54,689 nt of DNA from a virus. Of this stretch, positions 7,132-15,173 are shown piece by piece. The first letter of the stretch is position 1; every line of letters begins with the position of its first letter. A program made the position numbers and the translations under genes. The notes beneath the pieces were generated by a model. It did not search any database. It worked only from the letters and a program-made list of their open reading frames with translations, and was not told the DNA's origin. Location of the stretch: positions 1 to 54,689 of IMG/VR virus record IMGVR_UViG_3300033047_000013; one strand, 5' to 3'.

Positions 7132-7245
7132 ATGAAAAACAATGTAACAAATAGTTTTGATACTTTAATAAGGTTTCAACTTACGGCAATGGCTGCGACG
7201 GATGACATTAATAAACAAAAAATACAGAGAGAGATTAACAAATGA
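7132..7245 (+). CDS. 37-aa hypothetical early protein
   Basis: MKNNVTNSFDTLIRFQLTAM, then a charged helix KQKIQREINK. It is the first ORF after the early promoter and its stop overlaps a 12-codon ORF (7242-7280) that in turn overlaps the next gene. This stepwise overlap suggests translational coupling. Very short; no family recognised. Confidence 0.45.
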   Translation: MKNNVTNSFDTLIRFQLTAMAATDDINKQKIQREINK

Positions 7246-7272
7246 CCATAAATGCTTCACGGAGCCTGACAA

Positions 7273-7425
7273 ATGATTAGTATATTAATTAACATAATTG
7301 GTTGCGTGTTGTGCATGTTAGGATTTATCTTAATGGGTAACAGTCGCATGGAAGCCGAACCATTTCTTGCATTTATTTTTGGGTTCATAGGTGCGATAGG
7401 ATGCATTATTTTAATATTAAACTAA
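7273..7425 (+). CDS. 50-aa membrane protein with two TM segments
   Basis: Starts ATGATTAG behind GGAG (7261-7264). Two hydrophobic segments (ISILINIIGCVLCMLGFIL and FLAFIFGFIGAIGCIILIL) flank a short polar loop, NSRMEAEP. A 12-codon ORF at 7242-7280 overlaps its start. Holin-like in size and topology, but its early position argues against a lysis role. Function unknown. Confidence 0.55.
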   Translation: MISILINIIGCVLCMLGFILMGNSRMEAEPFLAFIFGFIGAIGCIILILN

Positions 7426-7434
7426 GGATAAATC

Positions 7435-8058
7435 ATGACCACCACACTCACAAAAGACATGCCCGTCCAATTCAACAACGCGGTCAGAACAGTCACAGTC
7501 AAATCAATTCCTAAAGAGATGTTTGACGAACAGGCTGAAAAACAATGTTTCAATTGTCACGGTGTATCACTTGAAAAAACTCATGAACTCGGTGGGTTCA
7601 CCGCTGTTGAAGCAATTTGTGTTCTTTCAAATGTCATAAGTTTAAGCATGTCATATGACGAAGCACACTTAATACTGGACGGTATGATTCGTCGGTGGGA
7701 ATCGCAGCAGACGATTGTTGCTGATTACGCTGAATCACACCGATTGCAAGCAGAAGAAATCGAAGAATTGCAACACATGTTGGATCACCGAGATAAAACA
7801 CTTGACATGGTTCGGTTGGGCATTGCTAAACATGTTTTACCGAGTTTGATTGGACCACTCTCTAAAATAGCTTTTAGTGACCCGTCTAATGAGAGCGTTG
7901 CCAAAGAAGCCCTCAGATACGCAGATGCTTTAATTGAACAAGGAAAAACCAATGACCAAAAACAAAACACGTACACCAAAACCTGTCGATACTCATGTTG
8001 GATTACGCATTCGGATGCGCCGACAAATCATGAAAATGAGCCAAGAAGTGCTTGGTGA
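7435..8058 (+). CDS. Hypothetical protein with coiled-coil
   Basis: 207 aa as read. The last 35 or so residues overlap the Xre gene in another frame and are probably poorly constrained. QCFNCHGVSLEKTHELGG may be a metal-binding turn. SHRLQAEEIEELQHMLDHRDK is a probable coiled coil at about residues 100-120. No family recognised. Start chosen at the first ATG after AAGGATAAATC. Confidence 0.6.
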   Translation: MTTTLTKDMPVQFNNAVRTVTVKSIPKEMFDEQAEKQCFNCHGVSLEKTHELGGFTAVEAICVLSNVISLSMSYDEAHLILDGMIRRWESQQTIVADYAESHRLQAEEIEELQHMLDHRDKTLDMVRLGIAKHVLPSLIGPLSKIAFSDPSNESVAKEALRYADALIEQGKTNDQKQNTYTKTCRYSCWITHSDAPTNHENEPRSAW

Positions 8059-8359
8059 CATGCTTGGTATAAGTTTCCAACAGGTACAAAAATACGAGAA
8101 AGGCATGAACCGTGTCAGCGCGTCTCGTTTGTGGGAAATGTCCAAAGCTTTAAAAGTTCCGGTGCAATACTTCTATGAAGGTTTGCAATATGACGGAAAA
8201 TTAAAAACTATAGATGCCAAGTCGGACGCAACGGGTATTCTCATAGAGGAATTTATTGACAGCCATGACGGTATCAAATTTCTAACATCTGTGTCAGGTA
8301 TCAAAGACAAAGCAATCCGGCAACAGGTTTTAGACCTCGTTAGAGCGTTGTCGTTATGA
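7952..8359 (+). CDS. Xre-family repressor-like regulator
   Basis: 135 aa from the ATG at 7952, which has AAGGA 8 bases upstream. An in-frame ATG at 7934 lacks a comparable site. Residues about 17-70 (GLRIRMRRQIMKMSQEVLGDML, then GISFQQVQKYEKGMNRVSASRLWEMSKAL) form a standard Cro/C1 HTH, followed by VPVQYFYEGL as in alphaproteobacterial XRE proteins. The C-terminal half may dimerise. It overlaps 107 bases of the preceding ORF and 4 bases of the next. A phage regulator of early transcription is the natural reading. Confidence 0.85.
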   Translation: MTKNKTRTPKPVDTHVGLRIRMRRQIMKMSQEVLGDMLGISFQQVQKYEKGMNRVSASRLWEMSKALKVPVQYFYEGLQYDGKLKTIDAKSDATGILIEEFIDSHDGIKFLTSVSGIKDKAIRQQVLDLVRALSL

Positions 8360-8553
8360 CCCAATTTTACGCAGGTAAACACGGAAATCGCAAAGCAACC
8401 GTTCAACATGATAAAAATAAACAATCAGGGGAATATCCGACACCTCTCGAAGCGATTGAAAAAGCATGTGAGATGACAGATTCACAGGAAGCACATCTCT
8501 ATTTACAAGCGTGGCAATACGGTGATGAATTGTCTGATTTTGACCGTGTTTGA
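8356..8553 (+). CDS. Hypothetical 65-aa protein
   Basis: Starts in an ATGA overlap with the Xre gene. The sequence is hydrophilic with a helical C-terminal half (PTPLEAIEKACEMTDSQEAHLYLQ). It overlaps the next ORF by 32 bases. No family recognised. Confidence 0.55.
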   Translation: MTQFYAGKHGNRKATVQHDKNKQSGEYPTPLEAIEKACEMTDSQEAHLYLQAWQYGDELSDFDRV

Positions 8554-8830
8554 CCTGTTCCAAAGACTCGGATGGGGTTCCAAGGTTGAGACCGAGCGGC
8601 GTATTAGAATACGACTGAGCCTTGCTGCTCTCGCATATGAAACAGACCGACCGTTGACCATGACTGACGCCGAATTTGATGCACTGGCGCTACAGTCCGA
8701 CCCATCAGTGAGGACAGGTCGATTAGATGATTGGTGGGTAAAAGAGTTCTCACCGCATACAGGTCAATGGGTTCACACACATCCTGAATTAGATAAATTG
8801 GAGAAATGTTACAATGAATGTTATACTTAA
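8522..8830 (+). CDS. DNA ligase LigA-related phage protein
   Basis: 102 aa. From about residue 26, ERRIRIRLSLAALAYE, MTDAEFDALA, RTGRLDDWWVKEF and TGQWVHTHPELDKLE match the pattern of short phage proteins described as LigA-related, which resemble the helical N-terminal Ia region of NAD-dependent ligases. It lacks the adenylation domain and should not be an active ligase. The first 20 or so residues overlap the upstream gene, and the true start may be a GTG at 8546. Confidence 0.65.
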   Translation: MMNCLILTVFDLFQRLGWGSKVETERRIRIRLSLAALAYETDRPLTMTDAEFDALALQSDPSVRTGRLDDWWVKEFSPHTGQWVHTHPELDKLEKCYNECYT

Positions 8831-8984
8831 ACTGGTGATAGCAATACCTTTAATCGCAGCAATCTTTATAATCTGCACCTTGATTTCAATAACCTATCCA
8901 AATGTACAATCAACAGCAATGACGATTTACGGTGGAATTTTGATGTTATTATCTATATGGGTTTCTCGCACGTCAGATGATTAA
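8814..8984 (+). CDS. 56-aa membrane protein, two TM segments
   Basis: Overlaps the previous gene by 17 bases. Two hydrophobic stretches (VILKLVIAIPLIAAIFIICTL and YGGILMLLSIWV) are separated by a polar loop (YPNVQSTAM). Ends VSRTSDD. Holin-like in size. Last gene before a regulatory gap. Confidence 0.55.
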   Translation: MNVILKLVIAIPLIAAIFIICTLISITYPNVQSTAMTIYGGILMLLSIWVSRTSDD

Positions 8985-9002
8985 ATGTTATCGCTCAAGG
9001 TG

Positions 9003-9035
9003 TTGACAGACATGATGAATATAACTAACGTTAGT
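9003..9035 (+). promoter_or_regulatory. Putative promoter with palindromic operator before the spike genes
   Basis: TTGACA at 9003-9008 and a perfect 12-base palindrome ACTAACGTTAGT at 9024-9035, which would cover the -10 position (TAACGT at 17-base spacing). The layout suggests a repressible promoter for 9066-11187. The start gene has AAAGGA upstream. Confidence 0.5.
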
Positions 9036-9065
9036 GCATATTTATACCTATGTTAAAGGAATGTT

Positions 9066-9335
9066 ATGACAAATCCATATTTAACCCGCACAAAAACGCT
9101 TCGAGACCCCGCATCTGAACCAGCAGATATAACCCCTAGTAATGATGATGATTTACCCAACCCAGTTCGCGCTATTTTCCCTGGTGTTGGTGGTGATATT
9201 AAAGTTACTACGCATGCTGGTAAAACTGTCACATATCCAAATGTAATTGGTGGTCAGTGGTTTGCTGTAATGGCGGTAAAAGTGTTTGACACTGGTACAA
9301 CAGCCACCAACCTCATAGGTGAAGAAATACTATGA
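9066..9335 (+). CDS. Spike base protein, RCAP_Rcc01079-like
   Basis: 89 aa. DDLPNPVRAIFPGVGGDIKVTT, TVTYPNV and VKVFDTGTTATNLIGEE fit the small spike-base family known from the Rhodobacter capsulatus gene transfer agent and related phages, including the closing GTTAT-I pattern. It forms the base to which capsid or tail spikes attach. Coupled to the fiber gene by a 4-base overlap. AAAGGA lies upstream of the start. It lies far from the main virion operon and on the opposite strand. Confidence 0.78.
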   Translation: MTNPYLTRTKTLRDPASEPADITPSNDDDLPNPVRAIFPGVGGDIKVTTHAGKTVTYPNVIGGQWFAVMAVKVFDTGTTATNLIGEEIL

Positions 9336-10495
9336 TTAACCTTGGGATAGACATACATACTGGTGTTGGTAATGCTCGCAGGAGTTTAACAACTCTACTC
9401 GACTACAATTTTCGTGCTCGAAGTTATTGGGAAAACGGTAATATCGTCACAGAGGATGATGCGGTCACGGTTACACGCGCAACGGATAAGTTCGCAACAG
9501 CAGCAAACGGTCAACTATTCCCGTTCTCAGCGAATGAGTTGGCACGGTCTAATTTAGGTGCGTTGATTGAGTCTGCGGCTACTAATTCACTGTTACGCTC
9601 ACAAGAGTTTGATAATGTCACTTGGGTTAAAGATAATTCAGGTGCTACAACCCCCGTTGTCACAGCCAATTATGGGGCTGCACCTGACGGGACAACTACG
9701 GCAGATAGATTTCAGTTAGATAAAACGGGTGGAACGCTTTCAAGGGTATATCAACTAACTTCTATCCCTAGCGCAATCTATACCTTTTCTATATGGTTAA
9801 AAACAACAAATGGTGGAGTTTCAAATCTAGGTATTAGGGTGAGTACTACCGATAAGAATGTGGTCGTTTCTGACACATGGCAAAGGTTTTCTATAAATTT
9901 ACCTTCGGCGGAAACAAATCCTTCCGTTCAAGTTTTGCTGCTTGATAGTATTGCAGGGAATGATGAAACTGCTGATATATTAGTTTGGGGTGCACAACTT
10001 GAAACAGGCGCAGTAGCCACAAGCTACATACCAACAACGGGCAGTGCAGCGACTCGTAATTATGATTTAGTTAAATTCCATGATACGGCCTTGGCAAATA
10101 CAGGCACTATCGTATTTAAGTTCAAACCCGCAATTGGTTGGTTTGATAGAACGTCATACTATCTACGGTCTGCTAGCGGTAAAAACTCCCTGTATTCCAA
10201 CCCCTCAACCAATGGGTTGACTGCATATGATGGTGCAGTAGAACATAGTTATGGGGATGTTACGGAAGACCAAGATAATATTGTCGCTTTCGCCTTTAGT
10301 CCGTCTGGTATGACGAGTTCGTTAAATGGTGCGGCTGTTGTATCGTCCTTAACTGTTATTACATTGACGGGCGGTGATTTATTTCTAGGTTCGGCGGGTA
10401 GCAGTGCTACTACAAGTTTAGGGACAATAGAAAGTATTCAATTCCTATCGACAGAGGAAAGCGATGCAAGTCTTATCGCACTAGCAACATCATGA
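9332..10495 (+). CDS. Phage spike/fiber protein with jelly-roll and LamG-like domains
   Basis: 387 aa. Residues about 30-105 (YWENGNIVTEDDAVTVTRAT, GALIESAATNSLLRSQEF) follow the phage head-spike-fiber pattern. At about 105-235, TVTANYGAAPDGTTTADRFQL to WGAQLETGAVATSYIPT is a carbohydrate-binding jelly roll typical of such fibers. The C-terminal third (GTIVFKFKP, SSLNGAAVV, DLFLGS) resembles a concanavalin/LamG fold. Probably the receptor-binding spike held by the protein at 9066. Overlaps the membrane gene by 4 bases. Confidence 0.8.
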   Translation: MINLGIDIHTGVGNARRSLTTLLDYNFRARSYWENGNIVTEDDAVTVTRATDKFATAANGQLFPFSANELARSNLGALIESAATNSLLRSQEFDNVTWVKDNSGATTPVVTANYGAAPDGTTTADRFQLDKTGGTLSRVYQLTSIPSAIYTFSIWLKTTNGGVSNLGIRVSTTDKNVVVSDTWQRFSINLPSAETNPSVQVLLLDSIAGNDETADILVWGAQLETGAVATSYIPTTGSAATRNYDLVKFHDTALANTGTIVFKFKPAIGWFDRTSYYLRSASGKNSLYSNPSTNGLTAYDGAVEHSYGDVTEDQDNIVAFAFSPSGMTSSLNGAAVVSSLTVITLTGGDLFLGSAGSSATTSLGTIESIQFLSTEESDASLIALATS

Positions 10496-10797
10496 CCACA
10501 GCACTAATAATTATCCAAATCATCCTACAAATCACTGATGGTGTCTTGACGTATAAAGCCTTGAGTTTAAGGGGTGCGGCGGAAGGCAATCTGATAATGA
10601 AAAAAGCGTTCAACGCTATCGGGATATTACCCACATTGCTATTGCTTAAAGGTGGTATAATTGGCGCTTTGTTTTACGCCACTTCGAGAGTGCAATCAGA
10701 TAATATTCTTTTGTTGGCGCTACTCGTTGTACTCAACGCATTCTACGTTTGGGTTGTTTGGAACAACATCAATATCATCAAGAAGCTAAAGGAATAA
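10492..10797 (+). CDS. DUF5658-like membrane protein
   Basis: 101 aa with three hydrophobic segments (about 5-22, 42-66 and 72-92) and a basic C-terminal NNINIIKKLKE. QITDGVLTYKALSLRGAAEGN is the DUF5658 signature (D at a membrane edge, then A.E.NP-like). It sits next to the spike genes by ATGA overlap. Holin-like role possible but not shown. Confidence 0.6.
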   Translation: MTTALIIIQIILQITDGVLTYKALSLRGAAEGNLIMKKAFNAIGILPTLLLLKGGIIGALFYATSRVQSDNILLLALLVVLNAFYVWVVWNNINIIKKLKE

Positions 10798-10800
10798 ACC

Positions 10801-11187
10801 ATGCAAATGACAGATAGACTATTATCATTCCCGAACAAAGCTGCTGCGAAAGCTAAACTTAAGAAGTGGCGGCGTAAGAATGAGGACGGTAAATCTGTAT
10901 GGTCGAACCTAAATAAATCAGGGCTTATGGAAGTGACCGTGGTTGAAGTTGAAGCTACACATGATGCTGAGGGTGTGGAATTAACGCCGCAGGTCAATGC
11001 GTCCGGTTTTTTCTTACTTTGCGCCACACCAGCAGGTGCGACAACTGGCGGCGTTAGAGGTAAGTCATTTGTTGGTAAAACATACGCACGTAAAACGCGC
11101 ACCCGTAAAAGACGTAAGAAGAATGACCGCGCTCACCCACGGCTTGCAAACATGATTAGAATTACGCCTATATTTGCGGATATGTAA
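10801..11187 (+). CDS. Hypothetical protein with very basic C-terminal part
   Basis: 128 aa. The N-terminal half has a basic helix (KAAAKAKLKKWRRKNEDGK) and a beta-rich middle (MEVTVVEVEATHDAEGVEL). Residues about 93-107 are KTYARKTRTRKRRKK. Likely binds nucleic acid or a polyanion; family not recognised. Last gene of the rightward spike block; the next gene converges and ends one base away. Confidence 0.6.
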   Translation: MQMTDRLLSFPNKAAAKAKLKKWRRKNEDGKSVWSNLNKSGLMEVTVVEVEATHDAEGVELTPQVNASGFFLLCATPAGATTGGVRGKSFVGKTYARKTRTRKRRKKNDRAHPRLANMIRITPIFADM

Positions 11188-11463
11188 TTAAATATCAGCA
11201 AACCACTCAGCACGTTCCAACGGTTCAATGTGTAGAATAGCGGGATGATCGTCACAAATTAAAAGACGCATAACGCGCGTATCACCTGTATCAACTGCAT
11301 GTTTTGCAACGGATTCTCTAAGTGCTCCTGTTCCTGGAAAATGATGTAAAATAGCCGAGTGAGTCATGTTACATGCACCTGCAACCGATCGAGATGATAT
11401 GGTCGGCCAACAGCGTAGACCCGCATTTAATATCTTCAATTTTGTATCGTCTGACTTACTCAT
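11188..11463 (-). CDS. Short TetR-like helix-turn-helix protein
   Basis: 91 aa. KLKILNAGLRCWP, SSRSVAGACNMTHSAILHHFPGTGALRESVAKHAV is the TetR N-terminal HTH, with helix 3 and the HHFPG turn. The large TetR ligand domain is absent. As the last gene of the leftward replication operon (ATGA overlap), it is likely a small DNA-binding accessory. A CAGCGTAG motif at 11411 lies within it. Confidence 0.7.
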   Translation of the reverse strand: MSKSDDTKLKILNAGLRCWPTISSRSVAGACNMTHSAILHHFPGTGALRESVAKHAVDTGDTRVMRLLICDDHPAILHIEPLERAEWFADI

Positions 11464-11849
11464 GACATTATAATCCTCGGTATGTATTCGTTCCCTAGCA
11501 CAAAACCCGCAAATCCCCCTGCACTTTTTACAATTTCATGAAACTTGGCCTGAGCGGGTGCTCTTTTGTCGCTAGGAATCCACACCCAATTGGACGGTTT
11601 ACATTCCAGCGCAGTGAATACGCCGAGCGTTTGACCGACATGATGCGGTTGGATTAGAACAGGTGTCATACCTATGACATCAGAGGATTTTATGAGTTTA
11701 TTCGCTTGGGCGCTGACATTAGCCAGACCGTACCTAATTTGCCGTCCGGTCATATCTTGACATGCGCCAACATTATTGCGCCAAGCGTGACCACCCATTT
11801 GCGCCATATAAAGCATTGCTTGCTGTTGTACAACTGATTCACTGGTCAT
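11460..11849 (-). CDS. VRR-NUC-like PD-(D/E)XK nuclease
   Basis: 129 aa. ESVVQQQAMLYMAQMGGHAWRNNVG, then SSDVIGMTPVL and FTALECK, is the VRR-NUC arrangement: an E-x(n)-WRN helix, a catalytic D in SSD.IG and ECK. AQAKFHEIVKSAGGFAGFV closes the fold. Such small phage nucleases work in recombination or Holliday-junction resolution, fitting its position after the helicase. ATGA overlaps on both sides. Confidence 0.8.
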   Translation of the reverse strand: MTSESVVQQQAMLYMAQMGGHAWRNNVGACQDMTGRQIRYGLANVSAQANKLIKSSDVIGMTPVLIQPHHVGQTLGVFTALECKPSNWVWIPSDKRAPAQAKFHEIVKSAGGFAGFVLGNEYIPRIIMS

Positions 11850-12106
11850 CTCATGACTTCCATAGCCAAACCGTTCGCTTCATATGTTTTTGTGTTGGAA
11901 GTGAATGTATGTGTATCGGTCGAATCTTTTAGAGACATTACAGCTATCATTTTATCAGGTTTCAATTCTCCGTTATCTATCATTCGCAAAATATTTATGA
12001 GCATTTCACGCGGAGAAATATCTTCTGAATTATTAGATTTACCTGCACGTATTTCACCCAAACTAACAGGTTCTTTCGTAAAGTCTTTGTCATTTATATC
12101 ATCCAT
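11846..12106 (-). CDS. Hypothetical 86-aa protein
   Basis: Acidic, hydrophilic protein between the helicase (13-base overlap) and the nuclease (ATGA overlap). ISPREMLINILRMIDNGELKPDKMIAV suggests one helical core, with a short beta-rich end. No family recognised. Co-translated with the recombination genes. Confidence 0.6.
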   Translation of the reverse strand: MDDINDKDFTKEPVSLGEIRAGKSNNSEDISPREMLINILRMIDNGELKPDKMIAVMSLKDSTDTHTFTSNTKTYEANGLAMEVMR

Positions 12107-14823
12107 TTGTCATTCCATCCTTCTACGGTTGCTGCTAGTTTTTCCATTTCTACGCGCGATAATGTCATAGCAGTGAGGACATCGACCTGCGCTGTCAAAT
12201 AAAATCTTCTGTACGATTCTTGGTCTGCACGTCCGAGATGTTGCTGTATTCCAGCCCATTGATTGATTGCAACGGTCAAGCGTTGTTGCGCTTGGTGCTT
12301 CTCAATCTGTCGGTTTACATGACCCTTAGCGGCGTAGACCGGAACACCAGACGCCGCAATCCTCTGACCGACTGACATAGGGCTTTCCAAGATAGCCGCT
12401 TGCATCATTTGTGCGATTGTTTCCCTGTCCATAAGTACCAAATCACCATCAACATGCTCTATGGAACGCGCTGCGCCCATCGGAACAGGTTCGTGACCAC
12501 AGTAAGGGCAAACGGCGTGAAACTTCTCATACGGGCGTGAGCAGCCACGACAAGCGGTTAAAGGTATGTCTTCGGGGTCTGGTTCACGCTTCCCGCGCTT
12601 CTCGCGCCTATCAAGCGTCCAAATGTGTGCTTTGTCGGGAAATCCGTGACGTTTCCAATTGCTCACATGGTCGATAATCAGGCCGTATAGTTTACCTTCC
12701 ATGAGCCTAAGAGCACGACCGAATTGCTGCAAATAGACACCGAGAGATGCAGTAGGTCGAGCCATGATGACAACTTCAACGGCGGGGCAGTCAAATCCTT
12801 CACCGAACAGATCCACATTAACCAATATTTTGATTTTATCTTCCCTGAACTGGCGAATGTGGTGTGCTCGTGTCTCTGCTGGTGTTTTTGCAGATATGGA
12901 AACCGCATTAATTCCAGCAGCTTTAAACTGTTCAGCAATTTTACCAGATGTTTCAACATCAGTAGCGAAACATATTGCCCGTTTGCCGGATGCCAATTTG
13001 ACATATTCGTCTACCACATTTCCGACAATGTGTGATTTCTCGGACGCCATTTTCATCTTTTGACGACTGTAATCGCCCGTAGCAGTCACCGCCGAATCAT
13101 CAATTATGAAATCTGTTTCAGGTATGGCAATTTGATAATCGGACAGTGAACCCATTTCGATCAGTTGTCGCATGGTCGGACCTGTCACCATTTCGTCATA
13201 CAAACCATCGTGGTGACGACCAAGACCCTGACCGTCCGCTCTCTGTGGTGTGGCTGTCACGCCGAGACCGTTGGCGTTCTTGAACATGTTTGCAACTCGA
13301 CCCCATTTATTAGGTGTCGTATTCCATACGGTTTCAGGCGTTTGACTTATAACTGCGCCAATGGCGTGATGACCTTCATCAATTGTCCAATCATCAATCT
13401 GTTCAGCCCAATCTTTAAGTTCGGCACGTCTTGCCCAAATCGTATCGACACCGCCGACACTACAATTTGATGTAGGATCTACAAAGTTCCGACCGAACTC
13501 GCGACGATGGTCTTGTCTGATCGCGTTGATGACATTCTTTGGTGCGATAATCCGGTGCTTGATGCCGCGTTGTGCTATGTGCATTGACATTTGACTGACT
13601 AGTTCGGTTCTATGAGCAATGACACACTGCGTTGCACCGAGCATGTGTTTGTCGAGCACGATGTCAGAAATTACGACAGAGTTGTGAACAACCGTGAAAT
13701 CAGCAAGCAAGAATAAACTATCATTACCCTGTACTTCAAACCCAAAATATTCACCAACACCAACAGGTTCAACAGAGATGCCAACATTCAATACATTTTT
13801 CTTCTGTTTGCGTGGACGTGCTTTTTTACGTTCTAAAATGCAGGGTATTTTTTCTATATTTCCTGATATTACACACCTAAAGTAAGTTCCTACGACTCCG
13901 TTATTCACACAAGTTTTGGATACTTTTCTTTTATATGCGCTGAACCCAAGCGACCGAGCAACAAATATTAAATCATCTAACAGTTTTTCGGATTTCAAAC
14001 AAATGTCATAACCTTTACCAGTGTAATAACCGTCTGAATCCATTAAACCTGCAAGAAGTTGCAACCTTTGTTTTTCCGATGCTGTTTTGTAATTGTGAGG
14101 TATGTGCTTATTTCGGTATAGGTTTTCACATTTTAAAAACTTCAACAATGGATTGTTACGTGGTTGTTTTCCAATAATGTTAACTGTTTGCGCTTTATTG
14201 TTTGGCTTTCTTGCAAAGGAGCATTTCAAACCAACCTTTTCAGCATATTCGATTAAATATTCCACAATAGGAGCGTCCTTTGTGGTTACTGCTGTATTCC
14301 GCGCAGTTCCATCACCGAGCCATAAACCGAGCCAATACGGATCATATTGTAAATCTTGCGGTGTTTCAAAGTTTACACCACTGCGCCAACCTTTGTGAAC
14401 ATGTTTGAAATTTTTAGATTTATTAATATATTCTTTAACGGGAATGTTTACAATGGAACCACCTAATTTTTGACAAGGATATTTCGGTTTGCTTCTTAAA
14501 TTAGTCATCCTAAGAGATAAAACATGCTCTGAATTTACGATATAAGAAGCACCTTTTACAGGGGTAATCTCATACATTTGATCCATACCAGAATGGAGAT
14601 TAACAACTTTTCTGGTTTTACCATCTGGTCCCATGACATGTTCACCAACCGTAATTGTTTCAACGGTTTTAACAGTGCCGTCATGCATCAAAACTTCCGT
14701 ACCACGCTTGAAACACTTACCCCCACCTGTCGGGAGCACCATCAGGACGTTTTTATGACCTGCGTTCCAAGAGTTATAAATACCTTGTTTGAGATCGGCT
14801 TGATATGGTCTGAGAATTATCAT
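12094..14823 (-). CDS. SF2 helicase, RadD-like, interrupted by an intein
   Basis: 909 aa. N-terminal RPYQADLKQGIYNSW, a Walker A written LPTGGGK with the intein inserted right after K36, then S382 onwards. DEGHH at about 482-486 (motif II), VTATPQRAD at about 522-530 (motif III) and QQFGRALR at about 699-706 (motif VI) define an SF2 DExH helicase. A C4 zinc finger (CRGC and CPYC, about 758-775) is as in RadD-type helicases. The extein is about 564 aa. The gene is active only after splicing restores GGGKS. It lies in the leftward recombination operon with the nuclease and MazG-like genes. Confidence 0.92.
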   Translation of the reverse strand: MIILRPYQADLKQGIYNSWNAGHKNVLMVLPTGGGKCFKRGTEVLMHDGTVKTVETITVGEHVMGPDGKTRKVVNLHSGMDQMYEITPVKGASYIVNSEHVLSLRMTNLRSKPKYPCQKLGGSIVNIPVKEYINKSKNFKHVHKGWRSGVNFETPQDLQYDPYWLGLWLGDGTARNTAVTTKDAPIVEYLIEYAEKVGLKCSFARKPNNKAQTVNIIGKQPRNNPLLKFLKCENLYRNKHIPHNYKTASEKQRLQLLAGLMDSDGYYTGKGYDICLKSEKLLDDLIFVARSLGFSAYKRKVSKTCVNNGVVGTYFRCVISGNIEKIPCILERKKARPRKQKKNVLNVGISVEPVGVGEYFGFEVQGNDSLFLLADFTVVHNSVVISDIVLDKHMLGATQCVIAHRTELVSQMSMHIAQRGIKHRIIAPKNVINAIRQDHRREFGRNFVDPTSNCSVGGVDTIWARRAELKDWAEQIDDWTIDEGHHAIGAVISQTPETVWNTTPNKWGRVANMFKNANGLGVTATPQRADGQGLGRHHDGLYDEMVTGPTMRQLIEMGSLSDYQIAIPETDFIIDDSAVTATGDYSRQKMKMASEKSHIVGNVVDEYVKLASGKRAICFATDVETSGKIAEQFKAAGINAVSISAKTPAETRAHHIRQFREDKIKILVNVDLFGEGFDCPAVEVVIMARPTASLGVYLQQFGRALRLMEGKLYGLIIDHVSNWKRHGFPDKAHIWTLDRREKRGKREPDPEDIPLTACRGCSRPYEKFHAVCPYCGHEPVPMGAARSIEHVDGDLVLMDRETIAQMMQAAILESPMSVGQRIAASGVPVYAAKGHVNRQIEKHQAQQRLTVAINQWAGIQQHLGRADQESYRRFYLTAQVDVLTAMTLSRVEMEKLAATVEGWNDKWMI
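13681..14715 (-). other. Intein with LAGLIDADG homing endonuclease (residues 37-381 of the helicase)
   Basis: 345 aa. It starts with Cys (CFKRGTEVLMHDGTVK, block A). NSEHVL is block B. Two dodecapeptide motifs (YWLGLWLGDGT at about 163-173 and LLAGLMDSDGYY at about 256-267) form the DOD endonuclease. GEYFGFEVQGNDSLFLLAD is block F and FTVVHN|S is block G, with Ser as the first extein residue. All splicing residues (C1, H, H-N and S+1) are present, so protein splicing should work. The insertion point in the ATP-binding loop is a classic intein site because it is conserved. Confidence 0.92.
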
Positions 14824-15173
14824 ATTTTAATTTTGCAGTCGAGCCGATCACTTACTTTATTGAATTTATTTACGACACATTCTTCCAAAGACGTACCATG
14901 TTTTTGTGCAAGTAAATCTAGGTACGCCAATACATCCCCTATTTCGTCGCACAATTGGTTTTCTAAATCCTCTTTAGATTTACCCATGTTTGCAACTTCA
15001 AAACCGTCTCTGATGCGATTGAGTTTCTTTATGACATCACAAACTTCTCCGGCTTCGCCCGCCATTGCCACACCCCAATCAGATAAAGACCAAGCACTTA
15101 AAGGGTGATTAAACCCTTGTTCGCAACGTAATAAATTAATATCCGCAAATTGTTTAAATGTTAATTCAGTCAT
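14820..15173 (-). CDS. MazG-like nucleotide pyrophosphohydrolase
   Basis: 117 aa from the ATG at 15173, which overlaps the preceding TGA as ATGA. GEAGEVCDVIKKLNR and CDEIGDVLAYLDLLA are the two metal-binding helices (ExxE and ExxD) of the MazG/dUTPase-like alpha superfamily. The family hydrolyses NTPs or (p)ppGpp-related nucleotides. Phage copies are thought to adjust nucleotide pools or stress signalling. Overlaps the helicase start by 4 bases. Confidence 0.82.
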   Translation of the reverse strand: MTELTFKQFADINLLRCEQGFNHPLSAWSLSDWGVAMAGEAGEVCDVIKKLNRIRDGFEVANMGKSKEDLENQLCDEIGDVLAYLDLLAQKHGTSLEECVVNKFNKVSDRLDCKIKI

